DNA from: Moorena producens 3L
Lineage (GTDB): Bacteria > Cyanobacteriota > Cyanobacteriia > Cyanobacteriales > Coleofasciculaceae
Length of the DNA stretch: 64,000 nt
NCBI RefSeq assembly: GCF_000211815.1
Contig: NZ_GL890940.1
Location: 16,190-80,189 of the forward strand
Direction of reading: 5' to 3'
Position numbers and translations under genes: made by a program. Below the pieces are notes generated by a model, which searched no databases, had not been told where the DNA came from, and saw only the letters and a list, made by a program, of their open reading frames with translations. Positions within the stretch are counted from its first letter, which is position 1; each line of letters begins with the position of its first letter. Below, piece after piece: positions 1-8,834 of this stretch.

Positions 1-609
1 TTAACAATTACAGACTTCACCATGTTTGAGCAAACCGACCGATACCTAACTCGATTTGTATTTAAAGAAGACCAAGATAACTTTATCTACCGAAACCAAC
101 ACCTAAGCATGGTGTTTGTGGAATTGCCGAAATTTTCCCGGTCTTTAGAAGAGTTAGAAACGGCATCGGAGAAATGGATATATTTTATGAAAGAAGCCCC
201 AAATTTAGAAGCAATTCCCGATACCTTATCAGAAATCCCGGAAATTGCTCAGGCGCTAACCATAGCTAATCAGGCGAATATGAGTAGAAAAGACTTGGAG
301 GAATTACACAAACGAGAAGTGTTTATGGAAGACCGTAAAGGTGAAATTCGTCAAGCTCTGGAAGAAGGGAAACAAGAAGGTCGGGAACAAGGCCGAGAAG
401 AAGGTAAACAAGAAGGCCGGGAAGAAGCGAGATTATTAATGCAGGGATTGATATCCCGTCAACTAGAAGGCAAACTTGGTGCAATACCTTCAGAAATTCT
501 AGATAAAATTCAACAATTATCTCTAGACCAATTAGAAGGTTTAGGAGTTGCTATGGCAGATTTTACCACCAGCGTAGATTTGTCGAATTGGTTGCGGGAT
601 AACCAATGA
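1..609 (+). CDS. Rpn family PD-(D/E)XK nuclease/transposase, C-terminal part (5' end outside window)
   Basis: The frame is open from base 1, reading L-T-I-T-D-F before the first visible Met at 22, so the nuclease domain lies upstream of the window. The visible 203 residues match the C-terminal two thirds of the gene at 757-1665 almost residue for residue. They end in a charged stretch of EEG/QEGRE repeats and a DUF4351-like tail ending in W-L-R-D-N-Q. The charged linker is 16 residues longer than in the second copy, so this low-complexity part changes length. Rpn proteins are thought to be DNA endonucleases that promote recombination. The two copies, together with the palindrome behind each, form a tandem duplication of about 1.06 kb. 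Confidence 0.85.
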   Translation, partial: LTITDFTMFEQTDRYLTRFVFKEDQDNFIYRNQHLSMVFVELPKFSRSLEELETASEKWIYFMKEAPNLEAIPDTLSEIPEIAQALTIANQANMSRKDLEELHKREVFMEDRKGEIRQALEEGKQEGREQGREEGKQEGREEARLLMQGLISRQLEGKLGAIPSEILDKIQQLSLDQLEGLGVAMADFTTSVDLSNWLRDNQ

Positions 610-621
610 TATAGCTATTAA

Positions 622-687
622 GTAGGGTGGGCAAAATTATAGAATCTAGAATTATCAAAAGAACTAAACGGTTTTTGCCCACCCTAC
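622..687. repeat. 66-bp inverted-repeat element (GTAGGGTGGGC family), copy 1
   Basis: It starts GTAGGGTGGGCAAAA and ends TTTTTGCCCACCCTAC, so the ends are inverted repeats. The same 66-bp element lies behind the second Rpn gene (1678-1743) and is the last unit of the array at 29278-29658. It resembles a miniature palindromic element and could act as a hairpin terminator for the gene before it. Confidence 0.8.
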
Positions 688-756
688 AAGCCTATTAAGT
701 AGTAGTGTTGTACCAGTGAAATTCATTAATCAACAATCACCAATCAATAATTAACC

Positions 757-1665
757 ATGAGATTTATCAGCCCCAAAACCGACTTTGCTTTTAAGAAAAT
801 CTTTGGTTCCTCTGAAAGTAAAGAAGTCCTGATTAGCTTTCTAAATGCTCTGATATATCAAGGAGAATCTCGGATAAATAACTTAGAGATTATTGACCCA
901 TATAATGCTGGCCATACTACGGAGTTAAAGGATACATACCTGGATGTCAAGGCGATTCTAAATGACGGCTCGACGGTAATTATTGAAATGCAAGTGTTAA
1001 ATGTTCCAGCTTTTGATAAACGAGTAATCTATAATCTCGCCAAAACCTATAGCACTCAATTAAAATATGGAGAAGGATATTCTAAACTTAAGCCGGTGAT
1101 TGCTTTAACAATTACAGACTTCACCATGTTTGAGCAAACCGACCGATACCTAACTCGATTTCTATTTCAAGAAGAGCAAGAGAAGTTTATCTACCGAAAC
1201 CAACACCTAAGCATGGTGTTTGTGGAACTGCCGAAATTTTCCCGGTCTTTAGAAGAGTTAGAAACGGCATCGGAGAAATGGATATATTTTATGAAGGAAG
1301 CCCCAAATTTAGAAGCAATTCCCGATACCTTATCAGAAATCCCGGAAATTGCTCAGGCGCTAACCATAGCTAATCAAGCCAATATGAGTAGAAAAGACTT
1401 GGAAGAATTACACAAACGAGAAGTGTTTATGGAAGACCGCAAAGGTGAAATTCGTCAAGCTCTCGAACAAGGTCGGGAAGAAGGGAGATTATTAATGCAG
1501 GGATTGATATCCCGTCAACTAGAAGGCAAAATTGGTGCAATTCCCTCAGAAATTCTAGAGGAAATTCAACAATTATCTCTAGACCAATTAGAAGGTTTAG
1601 GAGTTGCTATGGCAGATTTTACCACCAGCGTCGATTTGTCGAATTGGTTGCGGGATAACCAATGA
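757..1665 (+). CDS. Rpn family recombination-promoting nuclease / PD-(D/E)XK transposase, full length
   Basis: A 302-aa protein. The N-terminal half opens with R-F-I-S-P-K-T-D-F-A-F-K-K-I-F-G, typical of the PDDEXK_2/Rpn family. The likely catalytic core is residues 58-79 (D-T-Y-L-D-V then I-E-M-Q-V, an E-x-Q variant of E-x-K). The C-terminal third is charged and coiled-coil-like, with a DUF4351-like tail. It is a near copy of the partial gene before it but has a shorter linker (A-L-E-Q-G-R-E-E-G). Family knowledge: Mg-dependent DNA cleavage and a role in horizontal transfer. The start is an ATG after a short AT-rich leader. Family assignment is firm; the role here is unknown. Confidence 0.88.
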   Translation: MRFISPKTDFAFKKIFGSSESKEVLISFLNALIYQGESRINNLEIIDPYNAGHTTELKDTYLDVKAILNDGSTVIIEMQVLNVPAFDKRVIYNLAKTYSTQLKYGEGYSKLKPVIALTITDFTMFEQTDRYLTRFLFQEEQEKFIYRNQHLSMVFVELPKFSRSLEELETASEKWIYFMKEAPNLEAIPDTLSEIPEIAQALTIANQANMSRKDLEELHKREVFMEDRKGEIRQALEQGREEGRLLMQGLISRQLEGKIGAIPSEILEEIQQLSLDQLEGLGVAMADFTTSVDLSNWLRDNQ

Positions 1666-1677
1666 TATAGCCATTAA

Positions 1678-1743
1678 GTAGGGTGGGCAAAATTATAGCT
1701 TCTAGAATTCTCAAAAGAACTAAACGGTTTTTGCCCACCCTAC
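1678..1743. repeat. 66-bp inverted-repeat element (GTAGGGTGGGC family), copy 2
   Basis: Same ends and length as 622-687, with a few internal base differences. It lies 12 bases after the Rpn stop codon, as in the first copy, so it was duplicated with the gene or marks one edge of the duplicated unit. Confidence 0.8.
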
Positions 1744-1774
1744 TATTCTATTCCTGTTCCCTATTCCCTGTTCC

Positions 1775-2987
1775 CTATTCCCTTTTTGATACCAGATTGA
1801 TAATTCCATTTAAAATAAACGCAGCGATCGCACCAACTCCAACATGAAATAGCACAAACACGACACTGTAAGTCAAGCAAGGTGTAACACCAGTCTTGGG
1901 GCAATCTAAGGATTGTTTCGGGTAGATAATAGACTCTAGCGGTTTACCAGCGGTTTGGGAAGAAATACCACTGACCGCTAAACCAGTACCCACCAGGGCA
2001 ATCCAACGTTCTAATCTTTTCTCCCTTTCTGCCTGGTCAATGTCTACTCGGGCTCGGATCGCACTTAGGGCTTGTTCCAGTAGTGCAGCACCATTCCCAA
2101 AATAGCCCAAATCTGATTGGATTTGTTCTTGAAAGAGGCGGCAATCATTGAAAAATGTTTGTAGAAAGCTCAGGTCATCTTGGGGGAGTTTGCCAGATAT
2201 ATCCCTCAGTTCTCGCTTATAGTTTTCAGCGTTAATAGTAATTGTTAGTCGATAATGGTCTAAATCTCGGAGTAAGCGAGAGTAGTCTAATGCCTTTTGG
2301 GAAACTGATTTGATATCTTCCTTGAATTTATTTAACTCTGCTTGACTCAAGCTTTGACTAGCTGGCCAGTGTTTAAAGGTTTCGTCAAAATACTGCTCAA
2401 TGGTTTGATACTCCTTTTTAATTACCTGATAAATCTGACGATTAAGCTCATAAGCACGGATGACTTTATTTCGATAACAAAATAAGTTAATAAAATTGGA
2501 ATAGTAATCGATAAACTTATCACTGGCTTCTGGTTCCCAAAAAATCCAAACCAGGATATGACAGTATTTTTCTGGTTGATTAGGAACTCCGTATTCAAAA
2601 ATCGGACTGCCGAATAATTCCCCTTCTTGATTGAAGTTAGGACAGGGAATTTGAGCAGGAATGAAGGCTCGCAAACACTCGTCAGCCAGTTGTCTTAATT
2701 CCTGGCGATTTTGCAGTAACTTCCAGGGAATAAAGCGTTTTTGTTCTGTATACCAAACTGTTAAGACCAGAGTTTGACCAATGGAACTGCCGATTTGGTC
2801 AGGCATCAAGCAGCCTGCTGGGTTCAATTGTTCTAGAAAGCTGGAGGGGACTGGTTGGGTGCGTTGGGTCTGATTTTGCTCTAGTTCAGGACGGCGGAGG
2901 TTTAGGGCTAAGGCATAGGTATCTTGAATTCTGAGGGGAGTTGCAACTCCGCTAACATCCAGAGAAGTATTATCTAGGGTAACATTA
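1775..2987 (-). pseudogene. CHAT-operon membrane protein, C-terminal piece (split by IS630)
   Basis: The frame is open from the IS630 edge at 2987 down to the stop at 1775, well upstream of the first usable start (TTG at 2827). The matching N-terminal piece is at 4200-4413. Removing the 1,212-bp IS and one TA target copy joins them in frame (H-F-G-S then N-V-T-L), giving a protein of about 474 aa. It has a long, mostly helical middle and two hydrophobic segments at the C-terminus (about the last 90 residues, including V-V-F-V-L-F-H-V-G-V-G). I do not recognise a family. It is the third gene of the CHAT operon (8327 to 1775), so it may be a membrane-acting partner of the CHAT protein. A shortened protein might start at TTG 2827, but nothing supports this. 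Confidence 0.8.
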
Positions 2988-4199
2988 AGCTGTTCGGCAT
3001 TTAAATTGGTATAATAAAAATTAATAAATAACCCAATAATAGGAAATATGCCAGCAAAAAATTATCTGACACAAGAGCAAAAAACAATACTTCAAAAAGC
3101 CTTAAAAATAGAAGAAAATGGAAATATTAGAGAACGTATTTTAATTTTGCTGTTGTTGAATAGTGGAAAAACACAGTTAGAAATTGCTGAAGTTTTGGGT
3201 TGTTCAAAGAACACAGTCTGTTATTGGTGTGTCCACGGAGATCCAGATGACTTAGAGAGTCTTAAAGATAAAAGAATGAAAGGCAATCACCAAAAAGCAA
3301 CAAAACAATATATAGAAGTATTATTAGAATTAGTCGAAAAAGAACCCGAAGAATTAGGATATGAATTTGGTCGATGGACAGCTCAAAAATTAGCCGTTAA
3401 TTTAGAAGATACAACAGGCATCAAGTTAAGTGGGTCTCAAGTTCGTAGGATACTAGTCAAGAAAAAATATGTTTACCTTTGGTCAAAGTATAGCTTAGAT
3501 TCTAAAAAAGACCCTAAAAAAAGGGAAGCATTTAAAAAGAAACTAGATGAGTATTTAAAAATAGAAAAAGAAAGCCCAGAGCGTCTTCAGGTATGGTTTT
3601 GGGATGAAAGCGGATTTAGTTTGAGAGTCATCAGAAGAAAAAACTGGTGTAAAAGAGGAAAGCGAAAAAAAGTTAGAGGAGACCGTTCGCGCAGCGTCGG
3701 GCTTTGCCCGAAAGGCAAGGGAGAGTTAATGTGATGGGAGCTTTGCGATATTCAGATAAAAAAAGATTTGTAGATTTCCTCAAAAAAAGCAATAGTCAAA
3801 CTTTTTATGAAGTTTTAAAAACCTTTTATAAAGAGCTAGAAAATGAATGGATGGAAGCGGGTAATCAACTAGAAGACTTTGCTAATAAAGGACCGAAAAT
3901 CGTCATTATTTTAGACAATGCTAGTTTTCACAAAAAAGCCGAATATATTCATAAAATAGAAGAAGATATGCCGAATATTTATTTAGAATATCTTCCCGAG
4001 TATAGTCCTGATTATAACTTAATTGAATTGGTTTGGCATTCAGCAAAAGAATATATTGCCAATCGAGTTTTCAAATCAATTGAAGAATTAGAATGTTTGT
4101 TAAATCATCTTTTAAATGAAGGAGGGTTAATTATAAAATGGGTACGAAAAATAAAAAACAAAGGCAATGCTGTTATCACAGTTTAAATGCGCAACAGCT
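2988..4199 (+). mobile_element. IS630-family insertion sequence, copy 1 (1,212 bp)
   Basis: The ends are imperfect inverted repeats: AGCTGTTCGGCATTT on the left and, read inward from the right, AGCTGTTGCGCATTT. A TA dinucleotide flanks both sides (2986-2987 and 4200-4201), as expected for IS630/Tc1-mariner insertion. The element is the same length as the copy at 14776-15987 and differs by one base that I noticed (T at 3886, G at 15674). It carries one transposase gene in two frames. It interrupts the membrane-protein gene of the CHAT operon. The near identity of the copies suggests recent movement. Confidence 0.95.
3048..4186 (+). pseudogene. IS630 transposase, frameshifted by a 41-bp repeat insertion
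   Basis: The first part (3048-3734) has an N-terminal helix-turn-helix (L-E-I-A-E-V-L-G-C-S-K-N-T-V) and the first catalytic Asp (W-F-W-D-E-S-G-F). The second part (from about 3704, -1 frame) has I-I-L-D-N-A-S-F-H and Y-S-P-D-Y-N-L-I-E-L-V-W, completing the DDE triad. Between them, 3681-3721 resembles the GTTCGCGTAGCGTGGCC palindromic repeat of this genome. Deleting those 41 bases restores V-R-G-R-V-N-V-M-G-A-L and a 365-aa transposase. Both copies carry the same interruption, so the interrupted form has transposed, either by frameshifting or with transposase from another copy. Confidence 0.85.
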
Positions 4200-4413
4200 T
4201 ACTCCCAAAGTGAAAAGCCACATCATCAGTAGTTTTATCCTTGAGCAGGTCTACTCGATATCCTGACTCTTCTTCAATTTCAAGCTGCTTAGTCACTCCA
4301 AATTTTTGAGAGATAATCTGGTTGCACTTGTCCCAGAGTAAGGTAGTTGGCTGACTAGTTTTTAGATGAAAGGCAAATAAATGGACATTAGGGGCATAGA
4401 CTTTAGAGGTCAA
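4200..4413 (-). pseudogene. CHAT-operon membrane protein, N-terminal piece (split by IS630)
   Basis: A 70-odd residue N-terminal piece beginning M-T-S-K-V-Y-A-P-N-V-H-L-F-A-F-H. The start is TTG at 4413, with GGAG eight bases upstream and an in-frame stop a few codons further up. The frame runs into the IS630 end; the true continuation is at 2987-1775. It begins 127 bases after the 115-aa gene of the same operon. No known domain is recognised. Confidence 0.75.
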
Positions 4414-4540
4414 TCGCTTCGCTCCAATTCAAAATTATCAATTCAAAATTAAAAAATATCCCACGAATTAATTCGGGGCTTGAAACAGCGCTGCATCGCT
4501 ACTCCCTACTCCCTAATCCCTATTCCCTATTCCCTTTTCC

Positions 4541-4888
4541 CTACTTCCTGTTCCCTTTTCCCTGTTCCCCGTTCCCTTTACTATTGAGTTGATCCTTCAC
4601 CTGCTCACGCAGTTCCTGAAACCAATTATTAAGGCGATCGGGCTGGATAGGTGGAGTGGGCGGAACTTTGCCAAGCTCCTTTCTTTGTTTCTCAAATTTT
4701 CTGAATTCATCCCTAATTGTAAGCCGTGCCTTGAACCAATTTCTGATAATTTTATCAACATTTTTTGGTGGGTTACTCTGCAAATCTGCTAAGGTCTGAT
4801 CTAAGTCCTGTAAGTCTTCCATAGAAAACACTTCCGGTTTGGTGTCCAGGAAGTAAGGAAATACTAGAATTTGAGGGTCAGAAATCAT
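4541..4888 (-). CDS. Small hypothetical protein of the CHAT operon
   Basis: A 115-aa protein read from ATG at 4888, only five bases after the stop of the CHAT gene, which suggests translational coupling. A TTG at 4903 would overlap that gene and is less likely. The middle is charged and helical (residues about 50-75, F-R-K-F-E-K-Q-R-K-E-L), followed by a Pro-rich hinge (P-P-T-P-P-I-Q-P). The last dozen residues (G-N-G-E-Q-G-K-G-N-R-K) are encoded by the heptamer-type repeat GGGAACAGGGAA, so the C-terminus has grown into repeat DNA. I recognise no family. Its position between a CHAT protease and a membrane protein suggests an adaptor or substrate. Confidence 0.7.
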   Translation of the reverse strand: MISDPQILVFPYFLDTKPEVFSMEDLQDLDQTLADLQSNPPKNVDKIIRNWFKARLTIRDEFRKFEKQRKELGKVPPTPPIQPDRLNNWFQELREQVKDQLNSKGNGEQGKGNRK

Positions 4889-4892
4889 AATG

Positions 4893-7800
4893 TTACTCTC
4901 CAATTACACAGAATGCTGCCCAATAGTAGGGGTTTTGGAACGGTTGTTCATCGGGGTTAAACCAATCCAGTGCTTGTTCAATCTTTTTCATCAAAGAGTT
5001 GTCTAGGGGTAACTGCCTACTCCAGGCTAGCAACTGAGACTGGGTGCTATCCCGCAGCCAGAATTGCGATTTATTCAGGGCAACTGCTAAAGCCATTTGC
5101 TGTCGTAGATTCTGATAAAATTTAATCATCAACAACGCTGTCGATAAATCGTTTACCTTCCACAAGCTACTAACCACTGCTGGACTTCCGGCAACTAGGA
5201 AACCACTGGGTAACCCAATGTATTCATCGCTGGTGTTAGTGTAATCAATCAATCCCGTTTCACAAGCGGAAAGAGTGACCAAACGACATTGTTCTAATTG
5301 TAGGCCAAAAACTTCTTCTATGGTCAGACACTTATCTAGGTCAAATACTTCCTCTTCACTTATCCGTAAATAGCGCTCCGAATTTGGTTCAGCAGATGCC
5401 GGTTTGTGGGCATTGGCCAGGATTAGAGCCGACTTACGGGGTTCTTGGTAATTAAAGTAACCGTGACAGCTAAAATGGGCACAGTGGAATGTGTTGAGAG
5501 CTTTGCTATCGAGAGCGGCTTTGGTAGCAGCCTTTTCCACAAGAACCTCTGTATCTGGTGGTGGATTGAAGTAGCTTTTGATTACGTCTACTTCGATAGT
5601 AGTGTAAACTAAATCAGCACTGGGATTTTGAACCGCAAACAGGTGGGTAAAATCTTTTGGGCGTTTTCTGGTTTTGGCAAGTTGCAGTAGTTGACAGCTA
5701 GGGGCGTAACTTACCCCTGCTGGAAACCGATCCATCAGAATTTCAGATTTACCTTCTCTGTGCTTACTGGTAATTGGTAAAGCATGAATGGGCAACAAAT
5801 GTAAATACCGATGGGGGATTAAAATTAAGCGATCGCACTTTTCTGGAATCTGCTTAATGATGTCATTAATGGATAGAATATCAGCTAGCTCATCTAGGCG
5901 GTTACTCAGGTCGTTTTGCCAATCAGATTTTTCGGTGTCGTAGCTTTCGAGATATTCATCTACCCAATTTCCCAATTTGTCTAAGTCTTGGGGCTGAGAT
6001 TGCCAAACTATGGGCTGTTGAGTTTCACTGGTAAAGATAAAAGTGAGCAGCTTATCCCATGTAATGTAAAACTCTACAATAGCAGTGTGGTCATCCAGTT
6101 TCTGCTGAAATTGTTTAAAGTTAAAGCTAGAACCGATCGGTAAATAGTGGTCTTGTAAATTATTGCGCTGCTGTCGCCACTTTTGGAGATGTTGTGCCAG
6201 GGCGGTGGGATTGTCAGCTTTGCCATTCTGGATTTGATATTGACCTATGGCTATTTCATCCCTGTATTGTTCTAGTTGAGTAACAACATCTACAGGAAAG
6301 ATCGTTTTCAGGTCACGGCTGAGAATCTCTTCAACTAAATTGCGGGTTTTGCTCCGTTCAACATATTCAATGGCTGCGGTGATATTAGTTAAGTCTAGGC
6401 AGACTTCCACCATAGCTCGATAGCTTCTGTTGTACCTTTCAGCTAGTTTAGTCTTGTATTCTTCTACTCCAGAACCAGAAATAATTTCATCTCGCAGGAA
6501 TTCCACTGTTTTAATGGCAGCATCAAAAGCCTGGTAAGCTTCCGGGAAATTTTGAGCATCTCGGCAAACCAAACCAAGGTTATTGTTAGTATCTAGATAG
6601 TTTTGGGGCAATGCCTCAAAGGTTAATACTCTTAGAGCTTCTTGGTAACAAGCGATGGCTTTTTCAATATTCTGTGCTTTTTCACCTTTTATTCGGTCAC
6701 CGTAAGCAATACCGAGATTATTTTGTGTTTGTGCCCACTCAATAGGAAATGCCTCAAAGGTTCTAACTCTAAGAGCTTCTTGGTAACAAGCGATGGCCTC
6801 TTCACTATTCTGTGTTTTCTCCCCTTTTATTCGGTCACCGTAAGCAGCACCGAGATTGTATTGTGTATTTGCCCAATCATAAGGAAATACTTCAAAGGTC
6901 AAAACTCTAAGAGCCTGTTGGAAACAAAGGATGGCTTTTTCAATATTCTGTGCTTTCTCCCCTTTTATTCGGTTACCGTAAGCAGCACCGAGATTAGTTT
7001 TTGTCAATGCCCACTCAATCGGAAATGCCTCAAAGGTTCTAACTCTAAGAGCTTCTTGGAAACAAGTGATGGCTTGTTCTATATTCTGTAATTTCTCCCC
7101 TTTTATTCGGTTATTGTAAGCATTGCCGAGATTATTTTGTGTAGTTGCCCACTCAATCAGAAATGCCTCAAAGGTAAAAACTCTAAGAGCCTTTTGGAAA
7201 CAAGGGATGGCTTCTTCTATATTCTGTGATTTCTCCCCTTTTATTCGGTTATTGTAAGCAGCACCGAGATTAGTTTTTGTCAATGCCCACTCAATCGGAA
7301 ATGCCTCAAAGGTAAAAACTCTAAGAGCCTGTTGGAAACAAGTGATGCCTTGTTCTATATTCTGTGATTTCTCCCCTTTTATTCGGTTATTGTAAGCAGC
7401 ACCGAGATTAGTTTTTGTCGATGCCCAATCATAAGGAAATGCCTCAAAGGTTCTGACTCTTAGAGCCTGTTCTAAACAAGTTATCGCTTCTTCTATATTC
7501 TGTGATTTCTCCCCTTTTATTCGGTTATTGTAAGCAGCACCGAGATTAGTTTGTGTCCATGCCCACTCAATCGGAAATGCCTCAAAGGTTCTTACTCTTA
7601 GAGCTTGTTGGAAACAAGCAATCGCTTGTTCTATATTCTGTGCTTTCTCCCCTTTTATTCGGTTACAGTAAGCAGCACCGAGACTAGTTTGTGTCCATGC
7701 CCACTCAATCGGAAATGCCTCAAAGGTTCTTACTCTTAGAGCTTCTTGGTGACAAGCGATCGCTTGTTCTATATTCTGTGCCTTCTGACCTATGACTCTG

Positions 7801-8327
7801 TAATAGTAAGCAGTACCGAGATTGTGTTGAGTCTGTGCCCAATCAATCGGAAACCTTTCACGGGTGTGTACTTCTAAAGCCAATTTGTAGCAACCAATCG
7901 CTTCTTCTAGGTTTTCTGCTTTTTCCCCTGTGATTCGGTTACGGTAAGCATTACCGAGATTGTATTGAGTCTTTGCCCAATCAAACGGAAAAGCTTCACG
8001 GGTGTAAACACTTAGGGCGACTTCATAGCCAGTGATGGCAATTTCTATAGTGCTGGCTTTGTCACCCAAAGGTAATTTTGCTACTATTTTGCTAAATTCA
8101 ACAATATCTGCGCTTAGGGATTTGGCTTCACCTGCTTCCGCTTCCGCCAGCTTACTTGTTGCCCAATCCCGCAATTTATCTGCTAAGGTCTGATTAAATT
8201 TGTCGATATTTGCTTCGAGTAATTTCTCAACTACCTGCTGATCACCATTACTGTCTGCAATTGCTTGTAGCACCTCTAAGAGAAAGTCTAGTTGGCCATC
8301 AGATGTATTGTCAGCCATTGCCATCAA
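4893..8327 (-). CDS. TPR-repeat CHAT-domain caspase-like protein
   Basis: An 1144-aa protein. Residues about 109-569 hold ten tandem 46-residue TPR-type repeats (core T-x-x-N-L-G-A-A-Y-x-N-R-I-K-G-E-K), with an imperfect eleventh. The C-terminal 340 residues form a CHAT domain (caspase HetF-associated with TPRs). The expected catalytic pair is present: His about 955 in H-F-S-C-H-G and Cys about 1022 in L-S-A-C-E-T-G. Family knowledge: CHAT proteins are Cys proteases of the separase/caspase clan, often acting in programmed cell death or phage-defence modules, with the repeats as sensor. It is the first gene of an operon with 4541-4888 and the split membrane gene. Several ATGs lie at the N-terminus (M-M-A-M-A-D), so the start is uncertain by a few codons. 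Confidence 0.9.
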   Translation of the reverse strand: MMAMADNTSDGQLDFLLEVLQAIADSNGDQQVVEKLLEANIDKFNQTLADKLRDWATSKLAEAEAGEAKSLSADIVEFSKIVAKLPLGDKASTIEIAITGYEVALSVYTREAFPFDWAKTQYNLGNAYRNRITGEKAENLEEAIGCYKLALEVHTRERFPIDWAQTQHNLGTAYYYRVIGQKAQNIEQAIACHQEALRVRTFEAFPIEWAWTQTSLGAAYCNRIKGEKAQNIEQAIACFQQALRVRTFEAFPIEWAWTQTNLGAAYNNRIKGEKSQNIEEAITCLEQALRVRTFEAFPYDWASTKTNLGAAYNNRIKGEKSQNIEQGITCFQQALRVFTFEAFPIEWALTKTNLGAAYNNRIKGEKSQNIEEAIPCFQKALRVFTFEAFLIEWATTQNNLGNAYNNRIKGEKLQNIEQAITCFQEALRVRTFEAFPIEWALTKTNLGAAYGNRIKGEKAQNIEKAILCFQQALRVLTFEVFPYDWANTQYNLGAAYGDRIKGEKTQNSEEAIACYQEALRVRTFEAFPIEWAQTQNNLGIAYGDRIKGEKAQNIEKAIACYQEALRVLTFEALPQNYLDTNNNLGLVCRDAQNFPEAYQAFDAAIKTVEFLRDEIISGSGVEEYKTKLAERYNRSYRAMVEVCLDLTNITAAIEYVERSKTRNLVEEILSRDLKTIFPVDVVTQLEQYRDEIAIGQYQIQNGKADNPTALAQHLQKWRQQRNNLQDHYLPIGSSFNFKQFQQKLDDHTAIVEFYITWDKLLTFIFTSETQQPIVWQSQPQDLDKLGNWVDEYLESYDTEKSDWQNDLSNRLDELADILSINDIIKQIPEKCDRLILIPHRYLHLLPIHALPITSKHREGKSEILMDRFPAGVSYAPSCQLLQLAKTRKRPKDFTHLFAVQNPSADLVYTTIEVDVIKSYFNPPPDTEVLVEKAATKAALDSKALNTFHCAHFSCHGYFNYQEPRKSALILANAHKPASAEPNSERYLRISEEEVFDLDKCLTIEEVFGLQLEQCRLVTLSACETGLIDYTNTSDEYIGLPSGFLVAGSPAVVSSLWKVNDLSTALLMIKFYQNLRQQMALAVALNKSQFWLRDSTQSQLLAWSRQLPLDNSLMKKIEQALDWFNPDEQPFQNPYYWAAFCVIGE
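6600..7950 (-). repeat. 138-bp tandem DNA repeats inside the CHAT gene
   Basis: The TPR-coding part repeats with a 138-bp period; for example GCCTCAAA recurs at 6613 and 6751. Units are near identical at DNA level, so this part can gain or lose sensor repeats by recombination. Confidence 0.85.
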
Positions 8328-8563
8328 CTGCTCTACAATAGTTTTTTAACTATTATACTACTTTAATTTAAAGGGAACCGGGAGTAGGGAGCAGGGAACA
8401 GGGAACAGAGAACAGGCAATAAACGCTATAGATATAAATGATATTTTTTTGAAAAACTATCTCAAGAATTGATGCTATTTAATAGCACTTTTCTGAAATG
8501 TAAATTTAGGTAATTGCTTTTTTTATCAACTCTAAAACTCTCAAAAAAAACTTTTAAAACCCC

Positions 8564-8602
8564 TTGACAAATTAAATTATAATCATTACAATAATCATTA
8601 TA
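8564..8602 (+). promoter_or_regulatory. Consensus promoter overlapping a 12-bp direct repeat (possible Fur/Zur-type operator)
   Basis: TTGACA (8564-8569) and TACAAT (8587-8592) are 17 bases apart, close to the sigma-70 consensus. Two direct repeats, ATAATCATTACA (8579-8590) and ATAATCATTATA (8591-8602), cover the -10 region. The ATAATCATTA half site resembles Fur/Zur-family boxes, so repression by such a regulator is possible. That last step is inference. Confidence 0.6.
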
Positions 8603-8625
8603 AACTAAAGTTGAATTTTTGCACT

Positions 8626-8826
8626 ATGTCAAAAGAATTTACTCGGAACTTCAAAAAACAACCAACTCAGCACACTCTCAAAGGTCCTCGCCAATCAGTC
8701 ATTTATAGTATGCAAATGTTTTATTCCCTGGGCTATGCCGAGATTGCTGAATGGACTCCTCTGGAGCCTACTGAAGTGCCCGGTGAAGTGATAACTACCA
8801 TGACCAAGTATTGGTTGTTGCCATAA
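8626..8826 (+). CDS. 66-aa hypothetical protein
   Basis: Begins at ATG 8626 (M-S-K-E-F-T-R-N-F), 34 bases after the -10 box of a strong promoter with a possible operator. I do not recognise the family. The residues are mixed, with no membrane segment, and include a short hydrophobic/aromatic stretch (Y-S-M-Q-M-F-Y-S-L-G-Y). An earlier in-frame start at 8611 has weaker context. A palindromic repeat begins right after the stop and the apparent terminator is about 220 bases further on, so the original 3' end may have been changed by repeat insertion. The promoter makes expression likely; the function is unknown. Confidence 0.55.
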   Translation: MSKEFTRNFKKQPTQHTLKGPRQSVIYSMQMFYSLGYAEIAEWTPLEPTEVPGEVITTMTKYWLLP

Positions 8827-8834
8827 CACCTTGT

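Noticed and set aside
3681..3721. Programmed -1 frameshift as the only explanation for the two-frame IS630 transposase
   Set aside because: A 41-bp host-type repeat sits exactly at the junction and its removal restores a full frame, so insertion explains the structure better; frameshifting is kept only as a possible rescue.
6642..7091. 149-codon plus-strand frame inside the CHAT gene
   Set aside because: Antisense shadow of the 138-bp coding repeats.
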